This document shows, one piece after another, positions 43,828 through 54,550 of a stretch of DNA of 64,000 nucleotides. The translations under genes and the position numbers were made by a program. The notes under the pieces are model-generated. The model was not told the origin of the DNA, ran no database searches, and was given only the letters and a program-made list of their open reading frames with translations. Each line of letters opens with the position of its first letter. Position 1 is the stretch's first letter. Location: positions 27,170,431-27,234,430 of the forward strand of contig CM060104.1 of NCBI GenBank assembly GCA_030522415.1, read 5' to 3'. The DNA is from Channallabes apus (taxonomy: Eukaryota > Chordata > Actinopteri > Siluriformes > Clariidae).

Positions 43828-44019
43828 TTGTTTAAGTGTTTACAATCATGTTCGAGAAGCAGTGTTGCTTCAAAGCAATAAACTCAACAAGGAGTAAAAG
43901 GTTATTACATCTCCTTTCTTCTCATCCCTCTGAGAAAGAAAATAGGGACAAACAAGACCTTACTGCTCAGTGAAGTATAGTTTTAAAAGTACTATAATTT
44001 GACAATTTCTATAATGCAG

Positions 44020-44500
44020 GTCCCAGAGGTCCCTTTTAAAGTGTGTGTATTAATGCTCCATCTGAAATGATGCTGCAAATGCATGTTTTCCACACCTCAA
44101 ACTCCCTCTGTTTCACTCCTCCTGTGAACCCACTGTTTCTGTGTCTATGGACATGAGCTACTCACAGCACAGCTGAGCAACAAGCCAGGGCTGGAGCTCT
44201 TCTTATGAGGTCACAGATTAAACTTTAAATAATTTTTAATTTAATTCCCTTGTTTAAACCCAGGCCAGGAAAAAAATGGAAAATAATTTACAAAAAAAAA
44301 AAAAAAAGTAGTGGCGCCCTGTGGGTGGAGGATACAATTTCCGCCTCGGGCCTGTCAGTCATTGACTGTCGGTCGCTAGCTCCACTAGTTGTGGTAAGGT
44401 AGCTCTGCCAGGCACAGAAGGATGTTAGTGGAGCAAAATAACTTAATAATTTGTTTATAAAATAAACAAACAAATTTATAATCTGTTGATAATGATCAAC
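44020..44500. repeat. Dispersed repeat, partial copy 3
   Basis: Shares CACAGCTGAGCAACAAGCC-type text and the block GGCACAGAAGGATGTTAGTG, AATCTGTTGATAATGATC with the repeats at 6.9 and 29.6 kb; diverged. Confidence 0.5.
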
Positions 44501-44512
44501 ATATTGACAGGG

Positions 44513-44758
44513 TGTGGTGCAGTGGTGGCTCAGAGGGTTAAGGCTATGAGTTACTGATAGGAAGGTCTGTGGTTTAAGCCCCAGCTCCACCATGTTGCTT
44601 TTGTTGGGTCCCTTGAACAAGGCCCTTAACCCCATCTGCTCCAAGGTGCTGTATCATGGCTTACCATGGGCTCTGACCCCAGCTGATTTCTGAGTTGTGA
44701 AATTCTGCTGTGCAATAAAATATATGTGACAAGTAAAGGCTTAACTTAATAAATGGTG
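44513..44758 (+). mobile_element. tRNA-headed SINE with alternative tail
   Basis: Head GGTGGCTCAGAGGGTTAAGG, GGTCTGTGGTTTAAGCCCC, body GTGCTGTATCATGGCTTACC, tail AAGTAAAGGCTTAACTTAAT. It appears inserted in dispersed-repeat copy 3, whose text resumes at about 44,759 (GGTGTTTGTGAAACTG). Confidence 0.78.
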
Positions 44759-45121
44759 TTTGTGAAACTGCTGTATAAAAGCAATATCACATCATGCTGT
44801 TGTGCTGAATATCATTACAGCTGTGATAACGTAAATCCTCAGCATACGCCCTTGTGCCTACGACTGCATCACAGCCATGCTATATCCAGCACTACAGCAC
44901 CCCTCTCATGTGATGTTGCTTAAATATGACATCCTTATTCAAACTAAAAGATGTGCTGAAGCAGTGTAGCATTACGAGAACTCTCTGTAGACAACCCTGT
45001 GAGTAAAAGCTCCACATTCAGCCCTTACAGAGGCAAAGTAAACACTAACAGAAAGAGGCCAGCATCTGTAGGCAAAGAGCTCCAGATTTACATGGTAAAT
45101 TCTAGACAGTGAAACTTCCGT

Positions 45122-45153
45122 GATACCCAGTGGCCTAATGGATAAGGCAATCG
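45122..45153 (+). pseudogene. tRNA-Arg 5' fragment
   Basis: GATACCCAGTGGCCTAATGG then ATAAGGCAATCG: the acceptor and D arm of the cluster's tRNA, then unrelated sequence. No anticodon arm. Confidence 0.75.
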
Positions 45154-45408
45154 CCCAAATACTGTTATCTGGTCTAAAGAAAAACAACGACAACAAAAAC
45201 AAAACCTTGTGATGACCAACTAAACATGCTAAGATCTCAAACATCAATCAGAACGCAATAGATGAAGGATCATATGCAAACTAACAGAGTGTAGTGGAGC
45301 ATCAGCAATTAAACAAGCTTTAAATAACACAACAGAACGATAGTGCAGCAATTCAGGCATAAGAGATACTAATTAAGAACTGGGGTAAAAAACATAGAAC
45401 TGACATGT

Positions 45409-45481
45409 GACCCAGTGTCCTAATGGATGAGGCATCAACCTCCACAGCTGAGGATTGTGGGTTCAAGTCCTACCTGGGTCG
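45409..45481 (+). pseudogene. tRNA-Arg pseudogene (mutated anticodon arm)
   Basis: 73 nt with intact acceptor pairing (GACCCAG/CTGGGTC). Substitutions occur in the D arm (TGTCCTAATGGATGAGGC) and the anticodon arm, where the loop reads CTCCACA and one stem pair is broken. The nominal anticodon would be CCA. The T stem also has a mismatch. Most likely a dead copy of the CCG gene. Confidence 0.8.
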
Positions 45482-45799
45482 CTTGAAACCTGTACTTCTG
45501 AAATTCTGTTATCACATTGAGCTCAAGTGCTTTGAACAAAAGGAGGAAAACTCACCAAGCTTGGTTATCGCACCCACTTCCACCACAAATAGCTTGGACA
45601 ATACAATTCATCCATTCAGATCAAGTTCATGTGTGGTTGTTTCCAGCACACATCATCCTTCCTCTTAAAACATGCATGACAGACTGTAATGAGCCGCAGT
45701 TCAAGGCTTTACACCAGGATTCTCAGCATTGCTGTAGTTCATTAACTCCTCTGCCTTACATAAAGTTCACACATGCGGTACAGTATTACACCACCTCAG

Positions 45800-46010
45800 G
45801 CATGTCCTGTGTCTTTGTGTTCATCTCCTGCAGGAACCTGAATCTAATTAGTGCCAGTGTCTGTGTGTGAGGGAGAAAGAAGCCAGGCTATACCACTGTG
45901 ATCGGTCTCCGGAGGCTCATTCAAGGGAAACGGTGTTCTTCTGACCTGCAGATCAGCAGAAAAAGCTACAGATCCACCAGAACACTGGGACTAATGAGAT
46001 CCTTCATGCA
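45800..46010 (+). repeat. Local duplication, copy 1
   Basis: GTGAGGGAGAAAGAAGCCAG, CTGACCTGCAGATCAGCAGA and ACTAATGAGATC are repeated at 50,285-50,450 in the same order, with indels. Confidence 0.85.
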
Positions 46011-47098
46011 GAGACACTAGAGGAACCTTGTGCAGGTTGCTTCAGTGGAACTCAGATAAACTGTATGCATGTACTGTATCAAAGAATAGTTGATAGATTT
46101 CTGACCATTTTAGCTGCATATGGCATCAGATAAATGTGTTATAAGAACTAGTGGTCTTGGGTTCATGTCCCGTCTCGAGTTCTTGCTAGTTCTGGCTGAG
46201 TTTCTGGTTTTGTTGGACATCAGCAAACAACATGTGGTGATAAAATAAACATCAGATAACACATCAATGCAGTCTGATTGTGTTACACGAAAGTTCTAAT
46301 AGACACTAATAGGCCGAGCTGAACAAAAAGCCTGTGTGTGGCCAGTAGATAATACGTCTAGAGCTCAGCATTGTGGGACTGAATCCATCCTGTTGCACTA
46401 GTTAACACAGCTATCCAATGATGTTCTGCAAGACTAAGAATACAAAAGCAGATAAATGTACTTTAAGTGAATTGGTGCTGTGAAAGAATAAATCATTACT
46501 CTGTAGCAGCAATATTAGAGCGGAAAAATACATTTAACTATTGTTTATAATAGTGGAAAATCAATTCAGATTTTTTTTGGCCAATTTGTTTTTGCTTAAC
46601 ATGACCGTTCACATTTTCAAAAGTGACTTTAATCTGATTCTAACATGAACACATCTGTCCGCTAAAACAGTACGTATGCACACAACGATACATCTTTCCT
46701 CACGTCATCTGGATCAAAACACGTCACGCGACGCGAGGGCTCATTCATTCATAAAAAAATAAATAAAAAAACGGTTCTGGTTCATGACTCTTCCGGTAAC
46801 AGTAATCTGCTTTATTAACACCATGTATAATGCCAACAAAGTAAAAAGAGGAAACATGTTGACTTGATCTTTGATCTCATTTGGTTTAGGTTTTTATTGA
46901 GGGCACTGAGGAATAGTTGGTATTTCTAAGCCGTAGATCTGCACATGAACATGACCCAGTTAAAAAGAAAAATAACTGAGGCAAACAATATAAAGTCTGA
47001 TGACCTTGAAACAATGCAACAGTTAACACTACAGCAGTGTTATTTCTTTCAGAAGCAGAAAATGCAGCTGTAGGAGTCTGTAACAGCTCTTTGTCTGT
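46011..47098. other. Spacer between tRNA genes
   Basis: Non-coding; faint tRNA 3'-half resemblance at about 46,145-46,180 (CTTGGGTTCATGTCCCGTCT) and 46,370-46,390. No other feature. Confidence 0.4.
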
Positions 47099-47171
47099 GG
47101 CCCAGTGGCCTAATGGATAAGGCATCAGCCTCCGGAGCTGGGGATTGTGGGTTCGAGTCCCACCTGGGTCA
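47099..47171 (+). tRNA. tRNA-Arg (CCG)
   Basis: Acceptor GGCCCAG with CTGGGTC (second pair G-T), body identical to the first gene except B box GGTTCGAGTCC. Anticodon CCG in loop CTCCGGA. Discriminator A. The downstream sequence CTGTGTTGTAGCTTTC lacks an immediate T4 run. Confidence 0.94.
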
Positions 47172-47460
47172 CTGTGTTGTAGCTTTCTCTACTTAACTTG
47201 TAAGTATGGGTTAAGACCTGATAAAAGTGTATAGAATCATCCTTATGAGCAGGTATAATCTAAACAATAGGGCAGAACCTGCACAAGAACTTTCTTGACA
47301 ACCCATGGACCATATATCTCATAGAACTATAAACATAATAGAGGTAGAGTAGATGATGTTATGAAGTAGCTGAACATCAAGCATAATGACTTCAGATCAT
47401 CCTAGAACAATATATTCATAGTTAAAGTTTAGCTCAGTGAATTTATGGCCTGCAGCTTCT

Positions 47461-47770
47461 CACTTATCCTCTATAACGTTTTATAATGTATTCAGCATTG
47501 CAGGGGGCCTGGAGCCTATCCCCACAAACAGTACACCATGGACAGGGTGCAAGTCCATCGCAGGGCACACACTCCCTACGGGCAATTTAGGCCACAGACC
47601 TTCCAATCAGTAACTCATAGCCTTAACCCTCTGAGCCACCACTGCACCACAACCTGTCAATCTGTTGATCAGTTATTCTAATCTTCAGGTCTTTGGGAGG
47701 AAACCCACCAAGCACAGTAAACTCCAGTCGAACCCAGATACTGGAGGTGCAAGGCAACAGTGCTAAAAAC
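47461..47770 (-). mobile_element. tRNA-headed SINE, family 2, decayed composite
   Basis: GGCCTGGAGCCTATCCC, GACAGGGTGCAAGTCCATCG and GGCAATTTAGG of family 2 are interrupted at about 47,592-47,650 by a SINE head of another family (AACCCTCTGAGCCACCACTG). Family-2 text then resumes (GGGAGGAAACCCACCAAGCA). Confidence 0.65.
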
Positions 47771-48613
47771 CAAATACAACTATGCTCAAGCCAAACCAGG
47801 ACTTTTAAGTGATTAAATAAAATTTCTGGTCAATGTGTAAAACCAGTGTGTGACATTTACAGAAGACTTTAAGTACAGTATGGTGATGAGACTCTTACTT
47901 TCTCTACTTAACTTGTAAGTATGTAAGTACTCTTAAAACATCTGATTGTTAAGCGAGTGGAACATCTGATCATTAAAACTCATTAGTGTAGCAGGGGATT
48001 ATATAGAGAAATAAAGGGACTTTATACTCTCACAACTTTGTTCTGTTATTCTGCACAATTAAATGTCCTGGTCTGGCTTGAACGCCTCTTGTATATACTC
48101 TACAATCTCAATATACAAGCGTACACTCTAATGCATAATAATTGAACAAGCGCTAAAATCTCATTATGCGACGGATCATTTCAGCAAAATCAGCACTCAC
48201 TGAAACAGCAGAAAGGCTGAAAACAAAGTTGTCGGAGAAAAAACTGCTTTATGCAGCAATAAACAAACACCATCAGCATGGAGGCAGCCCCAGACAACAT
48301 CTGGCGAGTTCACAGAGAATTCTAGAAAATTCTATAAAACCACACTAACGTAAAATAAAACATAACATGCTGGTGTATTCATGTAGAAAAGTGTCTGAAA
48401 GGCAAGATGTAATCGTAACCTCAGCTAGAAACACTCGCTCCCTCATCAACCCCAATTTTTTATCTCTCTTGAAGTTAATGCAACAATAAACAAATAAATG
48501 AATAAATGATTATATGTTACTTTGCCAAAAAAAAGCCACCATTTCAGAAGGGTCAAATTATTGGGCTGCATCAAGCAACAAAATAAACATGGATCATTAA
48601 TGGAGATCACTTA
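47771..48613. other. Non-coding spacer
   Basis: A short dispersed block TAGTGTAGCAGGGGATTATA at about 47,981 recurs at about 60,571 in the same strand orientation, suggesting an uncharacterised repeat. Nothing else seen. Confidence 0.4.
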
Positions 48614-48905
48614 AACACTCACTCATCATCTATACTGCTTTATCTTGTATACAGGGTCGCCAGGTGCCTGGAGCCAGGAGACTTAGGGCACGAGGTGGGG
48701 TACGGCCAGGACGGGGTGCCAATCCACCACAGGGCACACACTAAGGGCAATTTGAGAACGTCAAATAACCTAATCTGCATGACTTTGGGAGAAATACAGA
48801 GGAAACCCACCAAGCACGGGGAGAACATGTAAACTCCATGCACACAGCAGCGGGAATCGAACTCGCTATCCACTTAGTGCTAACCACTAAGCCACCATGC
48901 CACCT
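48614..48905 (-). mobile_element. tRNA-headed SINE, family 2
   Basis: GGGGTGCCAATCCACCACAG and GGAGAACATGTAAACTCCAT, with head remnant TAAGCCACCATGCCACC at the right end. Confidence 0.78.
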
Positions 48906-49126
48906 TATAATGCTGCATTATGAGTTTTATTGTTTTATTAGGACTCTCAGTTGAACGATACATGAGCAGTATTTTGAGCTTCAGGTCTGAATGTGATTTT
49001 AGTGTCCCTTTCTGTACAGCTTTAACTCGTAATTAAAAGATGGCACGTCAGAGTCGAAACGTCCCTGTCCGACTGGTTTCCATGGTGACCTGAAAAAACG
49101 ATTGTTAATCTCATGTTGACTGCTCT

Positions 49127-49157
<31 letters not shown>

Positions 49158-49278
49158 TGAGAGAGAGAGAAAGAGAGAGAGGCGTATTTGTCTGGATGGA
49201 ACTGTTACACACAGTGATAAGCTTTGTTGGCTTACCTTTACAACACTGACTGCAGCTCAAATTGAGAAAAGATTTACT

Positions 49279-49700
49279 GATGTACAGGGTGAGTGAAAAG
49301 TAATTAGGCATTAAAATTGGTAATAAAGTCCATATTTCTAATAAAAATTTATTGAAGCAAATTGTACATGTACTTATTACTGTACATTGGAAATTGAAAG
49401 CAAATCTTTAAATTTCAACGGGGCGTCAAGTTGTTTGTGATATTGCTGAGAACCTCCTGAATCCGTGCCTTCAAGTCCTCCAGTGTGTGCGGTCCTGTTC
49501 ACCTCCTCCTTTGCGTAGACCCACAGAAAAAATATCACATGGAGTGAGATCTGGACTTCTTGGTGGCCGTTCATGAGGTCCATGTCATACCAGCAAACGA
49601 TCTGGAAAATGCTGGTCTAACCACACATGCACAGTACGATCAAAATGGGGTGGTGCACCATCCGGCGTAAAAAATAAAGTTGTCAGTGTTCTATAGCGAT
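49279..49700 (-). pseudogene. Mariner/IS630-like transposase relic
   Basis: A TA then CAGGGTGAGTGAAAAGTAAT at 49,283 looks like a terminal repeat. Across frameshifts the minus strand gives PPRSPDLTPCDIF and LEDLKARIQEVLSNIT, the C-terminal DDE-end motif (SPDLTPxDFFLWG) of a mariner-like group common in arthropods. It is broken in several places; the other end was not found. Confidence 0.6.
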
Positions 49701-49954
49701 TAAAGATTGCTCAGTTAATTTTCACCCACTCTTAGAAGTTTAAAGGACTTTTACACAAATAGACTTTCTGGGAAATAAACGCATGTATGCACAACTATTG
49801 TTAGTTCAATTTGTTGAAGCCGTTTTGATGCATCATGATGCACTGCTATTGCTTCTGCACTGCTCAAGTGGAAGCCCATGGACTAATCCCCCCATTAAAA
49901 AAATTCTAATTAATTATAAAACATATTCCCATTCCACCTGTGTTTGACTGATGG

Positions 49955-50100
49955 CACTTAGTCAGTAATGTACATTTTATCTCATTATACCACTGAACAC
50001 TCGAGAGTTAAGGGCCCAAGGGCCCAACAACTAGGTGGTGCTAAAGTTTAAACCTGAGACCATTCAGAGCAGAAGCCAAACACATTAGTACCACTGAATT
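49955..50100 (-). mobile_element. tRNA-headed SINE, family 1, strongly decayed
   Basis: CATTTTATCTCATTATACC, GGGCCCAACAACTAGGTGG and TTTAAACCTGAGACC keep family order with many substitutions. Confidence 0.5.
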
Positions 50101-50269
50101 AACCCTGATTATAAAACCCGGTGACTACAAATAAAATAATAAATCTTCACATTGCAGGTAAATTGCCTTGAGCTCAAAATGACAATATCTCATCTGAAAC
50201 ACTCTCTCTCTCAAACATTGCACTTCTTCCACTTTTCATACTCCTTCACTGGAGACATTTCTTGTGTCG

Positions 50270-50455
50270 TTCTGCTGGAACTGGAACCTCATTAGTGCCG
50301 GTGTCTCTGTGTATGCTGTGTGTGAGGGAGAAAGAAGCCAGGCTTTACCACCGTCATCACTGTGATCTGTCTCTGGAGGCCCATTCAAGGGAACGTATGA
50401 TCTCCTGACCTGCAGATCAGCAGAAAGAGCTGGTACTAATGAGATCTTTCACCTA
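50270..50455 (+). repeat. Local duplication, copy 2
   Basis: Pairs with 45,800-46,010; includes GTGAGGGAGAAAGAAGCCAG and CTGACCTGCAGATCAGCAGA. Confidence 0.85.
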
Positions 50456-51017
50456 CTGTAGAGGAAGCACAGAATGGCTTGACAATCTCTAAGGTAATGT
50501 TTTAGACACGCACTGGTGTCCTTGGTGTTTGAAGGTGTTTTGTCCGGAAAACAATGTTTAAAGTGGGATGGAGAGAGAAGCGAGTATCTCTTAATATTTT
50601 CATGGGGAGACAGCGATGTGGGACCTGGCAATAAGAGTGTCTCAAGGGGTCTCTTTTTTCCCGAGCAGACAGAATGATTGTGTGAAATCGTCAGGTATTT
50701 TCCTGCCTAACACCCAGCAGCAGTCATTTACAGCAGCTTTAAACTAGGACATAAAACCAGGAGCTTTTGTTGTAGCGTTTTGCTTTAAATAGCATCACTT
50801 ACTCGGGGGAATTTACAGTAATCATAATACCCAAGGATTCTCCCATATTAAGTATTCTAGATGATACAAGACACTACATCAAACTAGTTGCACTCACACT
50901 CTGACATAAATGAGCTGTAAATGTTTTATGCTAACTTCTCTGGGTTAAATATGTGTGTATTTGCACTGGTTCAGAGGAAACAGTGTCAAATGAGATAACA
51001 AGACTCTAATGTGTTTA
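50456..51017. other. Non-coding spacer
   Basis: Nothing recognised. Confidence 0.4.
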
Positions 51018-51178
51018 TTCATTCATTCATTCATTTTCTATACCGCTTAATCCTGTGTTCAGGGTCGCGGGGGACCTGGAGCCTATCCCAGGAGACTTCG
51101 GGCACTAGGCGGGGTACACCCTGGACAGGGTGCCAATCCATCGCAGGGCACACACTCATACACACACTCACACAACCA
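51018..51178 (-). mobile_element. tRNA-headed SINE, family 2, truncated
   Basis: The 3' tail side is almost identical to the 24.0-kb copy (CATTTTCTATACCGCTTAAT through GGGTGCCAATCCATCGCAGG), then stops; the head half is missing. An (ATTC)n tail is present at 51,018. Confidence 0.88.
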
Positions 51179-51794
51179 ATCACATCTAATGTGTTTACTC
51201 CAGGCCAAACTTCTGCAATCTAGTGGACTAACTGATACAGTAAGGAATCAGGTGAGGCGGTTGCCAGGTTGCTGGAGTTTTGTAGCCAGACTCCATCTGC
51301 TCTATCATCCAGTATACAAACACCAGCAACATGGAAGCAAAACTCAAAAAGTCGCGTTCGGCTTGTAGAATATGCGGGAAGCCGGTTCTTGTAAAAAGTA
51401 AAAAAGCCCGGTGGGGTTAATGACTGGAACGTCTTTCCTTTTTTTTTTTTTTTTAAATAAGAGACAATAACCATCTTCAGAAGTGTAACATTCCTTCAAA
51501 TGATGATTGTGATGAAGCTACTTCCAGTCTTTTTTACATAAAGTACAAGATTGTCAAGGTTTCAGGTGTGTTAAAGACTTCAAACACCTTCCAGTGTTTG
51601 GGGTAAATGTGTGAATGATCAAAAGCAGGGATCATGGGGAGAGAGATGTGTGATGGGAATCATAAAGAACAGATGATTGGACAATCTCCAATCATCTACA
51701 TTGTAAAGCAATACTGAAGGCATCTAAAATACACAATAATCTCCTTTGAACAGTTGATATTGAGATGTTTATCTGCTACTTCTGCTCTGTAAAG
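51179..51794. other. Non-coding spacer
   Basis: A T-run lies at about 51,438-51,454. A direct repeat TCACATCTAATGTGTTTA / TCTAATGTGTTTATTC brackets the preceding SINE and may be its target duplication (51,004-51,018 and 51,185-51,198). Confidence 0.45.
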
Positions 51795-51925
51795 CTTCAT
51801 AATGCCTCTAATCTGAGGTGCTGGTTGAGGTTAATTGGTGATTTCTGAGGCTGGTGACTCTAAATGAACGTCTCCTCTGCAGCAGAGGTCAGTTTTGGTC
51901 TTGTTTTCCTGGGAAGGTCTTCATG
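51795..51925 (-). pseudogene. Tc1 transposase relic, inverted partner of the 17.3-kb copy
   Basis: The reverse complement carries CTGACCTCTGCTGCAGAGG and GACGTTCATTTAGAGTCACC, as at 17,350-17,400. No termini or long frame. Confidence 0.6.
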
Positions 51926-52151
51926 AGAGACAGTTTCATCATCATGGAGCTCGAATGGTTTTGCAAATCAACTGACTATTGTTGTTGTTACTTAACTACT
52001 TGACAGCATTTGTGTTATTTCACAGTTCTGAAAAATTCTAGAATGTAGAAAATAAATTCAAACCAGTGCTCAAACTTTAGACAGGTACTAGAAGGTTTTA
52101 GTCTGGTCTGACTAAGTTTGACCCAACATGGAATAGCAACTACTTTAGCAG

Positions 52152-52224
52152 GGCCCAGTGGCCTAATGGATAAGGCATCAGCCTCCGGAGCTGGAGATTG
52201 TGGGTTCGAGTCCCATCTGGGTCA
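52152..52224 (+). tRNA. tRNA-Arg (CCG)
   Basis: Acceptor GGCCCAG/CTGGGTC, anticodon CCG, T arm GTGGG-TTCGAGT-CCCAT with a G-T closing pair. Discriminator A. Followed after five bases by TTTT (ATGCTTTTGAC), the only gene in the cluster with a close canonical pol III terminator. Confidence 0.94.
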
Positions 52225-52489
52225 TGCTTTTGACTTCAACATTATCGTTAACGAAATGGCAATGATGTCTTAGTCATGATGAAGAGGTGAAGCATATGAG
52301 ATACCACTGAGCATATGCTTAGAATGTGGTCCAGCTTTACATCAGATCACACCTACACAACAACGACTCACTGCTTAAATGCCTTTCATTGTATTATTAA
52401 AGTCTCAGCCATGAATCACACATTGTGGGTTCAATGTCTGAACCAGGACGACAGGAAAAAGATGATCAAGCTCTTGAGATTTCTTCAGT

Positions 52490-52600
52490 TTGATCCAAAA
52501 AGCTTGAGCTTGTGCAGAGCAGTGTAGCGCTGATCAGGCTGGAAAGTAAACTGAAGCTGGGGATTGTGTGTTTGAGTCTCACCGGGGCTTCGTATGGATA
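52490..52600 (+). repeat. Decayed duplicate with tRNA 3'-half
   Basis: GAAGCTGGGGATTGTGTGTT, TGAGTCTCACCGGGGC is the 3' half of the cluster's tRNA with mutations. Flanking text (GATCAGGCTGGAAAGTAAA) recurs at 52.69 and 54.25 kb. Confidence 0.7.
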
Positions 52601-52883
52601 GAGATGCAAACAGGGAAGCTATGAAACATCAGGCTCTCTTTTCTTCTGTCTGATCCGAAAAGCCTGAGTTGGTGCAGGAGAGAGTAGCACAGATCAGTCA
52701 GGAAAGTAAATTTATGAGCCTCTGAAGCTGGGGATTGTGTGTTTGAGTCTCACCAGGGCTTTATACTGATAAAGACATGAACAGGAAACTGAGTAACTCA
52801 TTTTCTAGTGACTGACACTACACAGACAGCACCGGTTAATGGGGTACCAGTAAGCTGGGGGACATAGTCAGTAACACAAGAAG

Positions 52884-52956
52884 GGCCCTGTGGCCTAATG
52901 GATAAGGCATCAGCCTCCGGAGCTGGGGATTGTGGGTTCGAGTCCCACTAGGGTCA
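52884..52956 (+). tRNA. tRNA-Arg (CCG)
   Basis: Acceptor GGCCCTG paired with TAGGGTC (compensating changes at position 6; G-T at pair 7), standard D and anticodon arms with CCG, T arm GTGGG/CCCAC. Discriminator A. Downstream GTTCTTTAAC offers only a T3 run. Lies in duplication copy A. Confidence 0.93.
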
Positions 52957-53184
52957 GTTCTTTAACTCAAACCTACAAATACCACCATTGCAAGGGGACA
53001 AAAAGACAACAAAGGATGCATTGTGGAAAATACATCAGTTATCACCTACTGTACCTACAGTCCACTTTAAATAATAAGGATTAAGGATCCACTTAACTTG
53101 TACATATTATCACCTGCATGTGATGGTATAATGGAACAGCCATCAGCCTGTGATTACACTACTAATGCTTAATAAAACCTATCC

Positions 53185-53613
53185 CAGGTGGGCAAAGTAC
53201 ACAAACCCTGTACTTGAGTAAAAGTAGAGAGCTACCAGGTAAACTAGAACTCAAGTAAAAGTAGAAGTCCTCAATTTACATGTGTACTTGTGTTAAAATA
53301 CAAAAGTATTCACATTCAAATTTACTTAAGTATCAAAAGTACTTCACAGAAAAAAATCTCTCTCTCTGCTTCCCAATGGTGAAACAACTCCACTTCTTTA
53401 TTCAAACAATTATAACATCGTTAAACATGGAAATGCAATTATGTAATTCATGGCAGAAATTTTGTGAAGTAAAAGTACAGATATTTGCTATAGGATGTAA
53501 TGTAATAAAATTATAAAAGGTATCCTGTAATAAAACTACTCGAGAAAAGTACAGATACATAAAATATGTACTTATTTACATTAACAAAGCAATGATGTTT
53601 CCTTTCACCACTG
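53185..53613. mobile_element. hAT-like MITE, empty of Tc1
   Basis: From CAGGTGGGCAAAGTACACAA to CCTTTCACCACTG, with TACTTGAGTAAAAGTA-type subterminal blocks. TA at 53,482-53,483 in ACAGATATTTGCT is the empty counterpart of the Tc1 target in copy B. Confidence 0.7.
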
Positions 53614-53652
53614 ATTCCAGGGGATTCACACATTACCAGTTTGGAAATGTCA

Positions 53653-53805
53653 ATGGGGCCAATTTGCATGTCTTTGGACTGTGGGGGGAAACCTGGAGAA
53701 AACCCACCAAGCACAGGAAGAACATGCAAACGCTACACACACAGACCCGTGGCAGGACTTGAACCCTTAACCCTGGAGGTAATGACCACTACACTACCGT
53801 ACCAC
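53653..53805 (-). mobile_element. tRNA-headed SINE, family 2, 3'-truncated
   Basis: CATGTCTTTGGACTGTGGG, ACCCACCAAGCACAGGAAGA, and head region TAATGACCACTACACTACCG. Confidence 0.75.
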
Positions 53806-54477
53806 TTGGGTACACAAATCCACGAAAACCAAAGCCGGCTATTCCTATGCTTTTGGGTTAAACATGTATTTTCTTGTCGTTTTTGGGCACATGGTCATTT
53901 CTCACCCAACAGATCACTCTCTCCATGACTTTAAGACTTGCACACATTTCCACAGAGACATCTGCTGCTCATGCTACATAACATTTGGAGGAAAGTGCTA
54001 ACTGCTGCCTTCAACATGCACAAGCTCATGAAGCAACATTCACTGATTAAAAGCTTTGCTTTAGAGACCATGTGCAGCAGTTTTGTTGTCTCGGATTCCC
54101 AGCCATGGTGCTGATGATGGTGTCTAGATGAACCACTTACTGTATGTTTAATGTCTGAACCAGGATGACAGGAGAAAGATCATCATGGTACTGTATCTTT
54201 ACTTCTGTCTGATCCGAAAAGCCTGAGTTGGTGCAGAAGAGTGTAGCACTAATCAGTCAGGAAAGTAAATTCGTGAGCCTCTGATGCTGGGGATTGTGTG
54301 TTTGAATCTCACCAGGGCTTTATACGGATGAAGACATGAACAGGGAAGCTGAGCAAACTCATTTTTCAGTGACAGACAGACTGACTGCACAGACTTCTAA
54401 AGCATTCTTGTGTGATTGCAGAACTATAGGTTAAGGTGGGACAAGTAAGCTGGGGGACATATAGGTAACACAAGCAG

Positions 54478-54550
54478 GGCCCTGTGGCCTAATGGATAAG
54501 GCATCAGCCTCCGGAGCTGGGGATTGTGGGTTCGAGTCCCACCAGGGTCG
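54478..54550 (+). tRNA. tRNA-Arg (CCG)
   Basis: Acceptor GGCCCTG with CAGGGTC (fully paired except G-T at pair 2), anticodon CCG, T arm GTGGG/CCCAC, discriminator G. Partner of the 52,884 gene through the segmental duplication; upstream flank AAGCTGGGGGACATA is shared. Downstream GTTCTTTATC, no T4. Confidence 0.93.

Larger units (their letters stand above)
52641..54130 (+). repeat. Tandem segmental duplication, copy A
   Basis: About 1.5 kb beginning CTTCTGTCTGATCCG and ending near GATTCCCAGCCATGGTGCTG. Contents in order: tRNA 3'-half relic (52,727-52,762), an intact tRNA-Arg, a tRNA 5'-half relic (about 53,118-53,150), a hAT-like MITE, a SINE piece, then an Ile/His-rich-looking but non-coding end. 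It matches copy B throughout. Confidence 0.9.

Noticed and set aside
45409..45481. Possible tRNA with CCA anticodon (Trp)
   Set aside because: The body is that of the neighbouring tRNA-Arg, and the change comes with broken stem pairs. A pseudogene is more likely.
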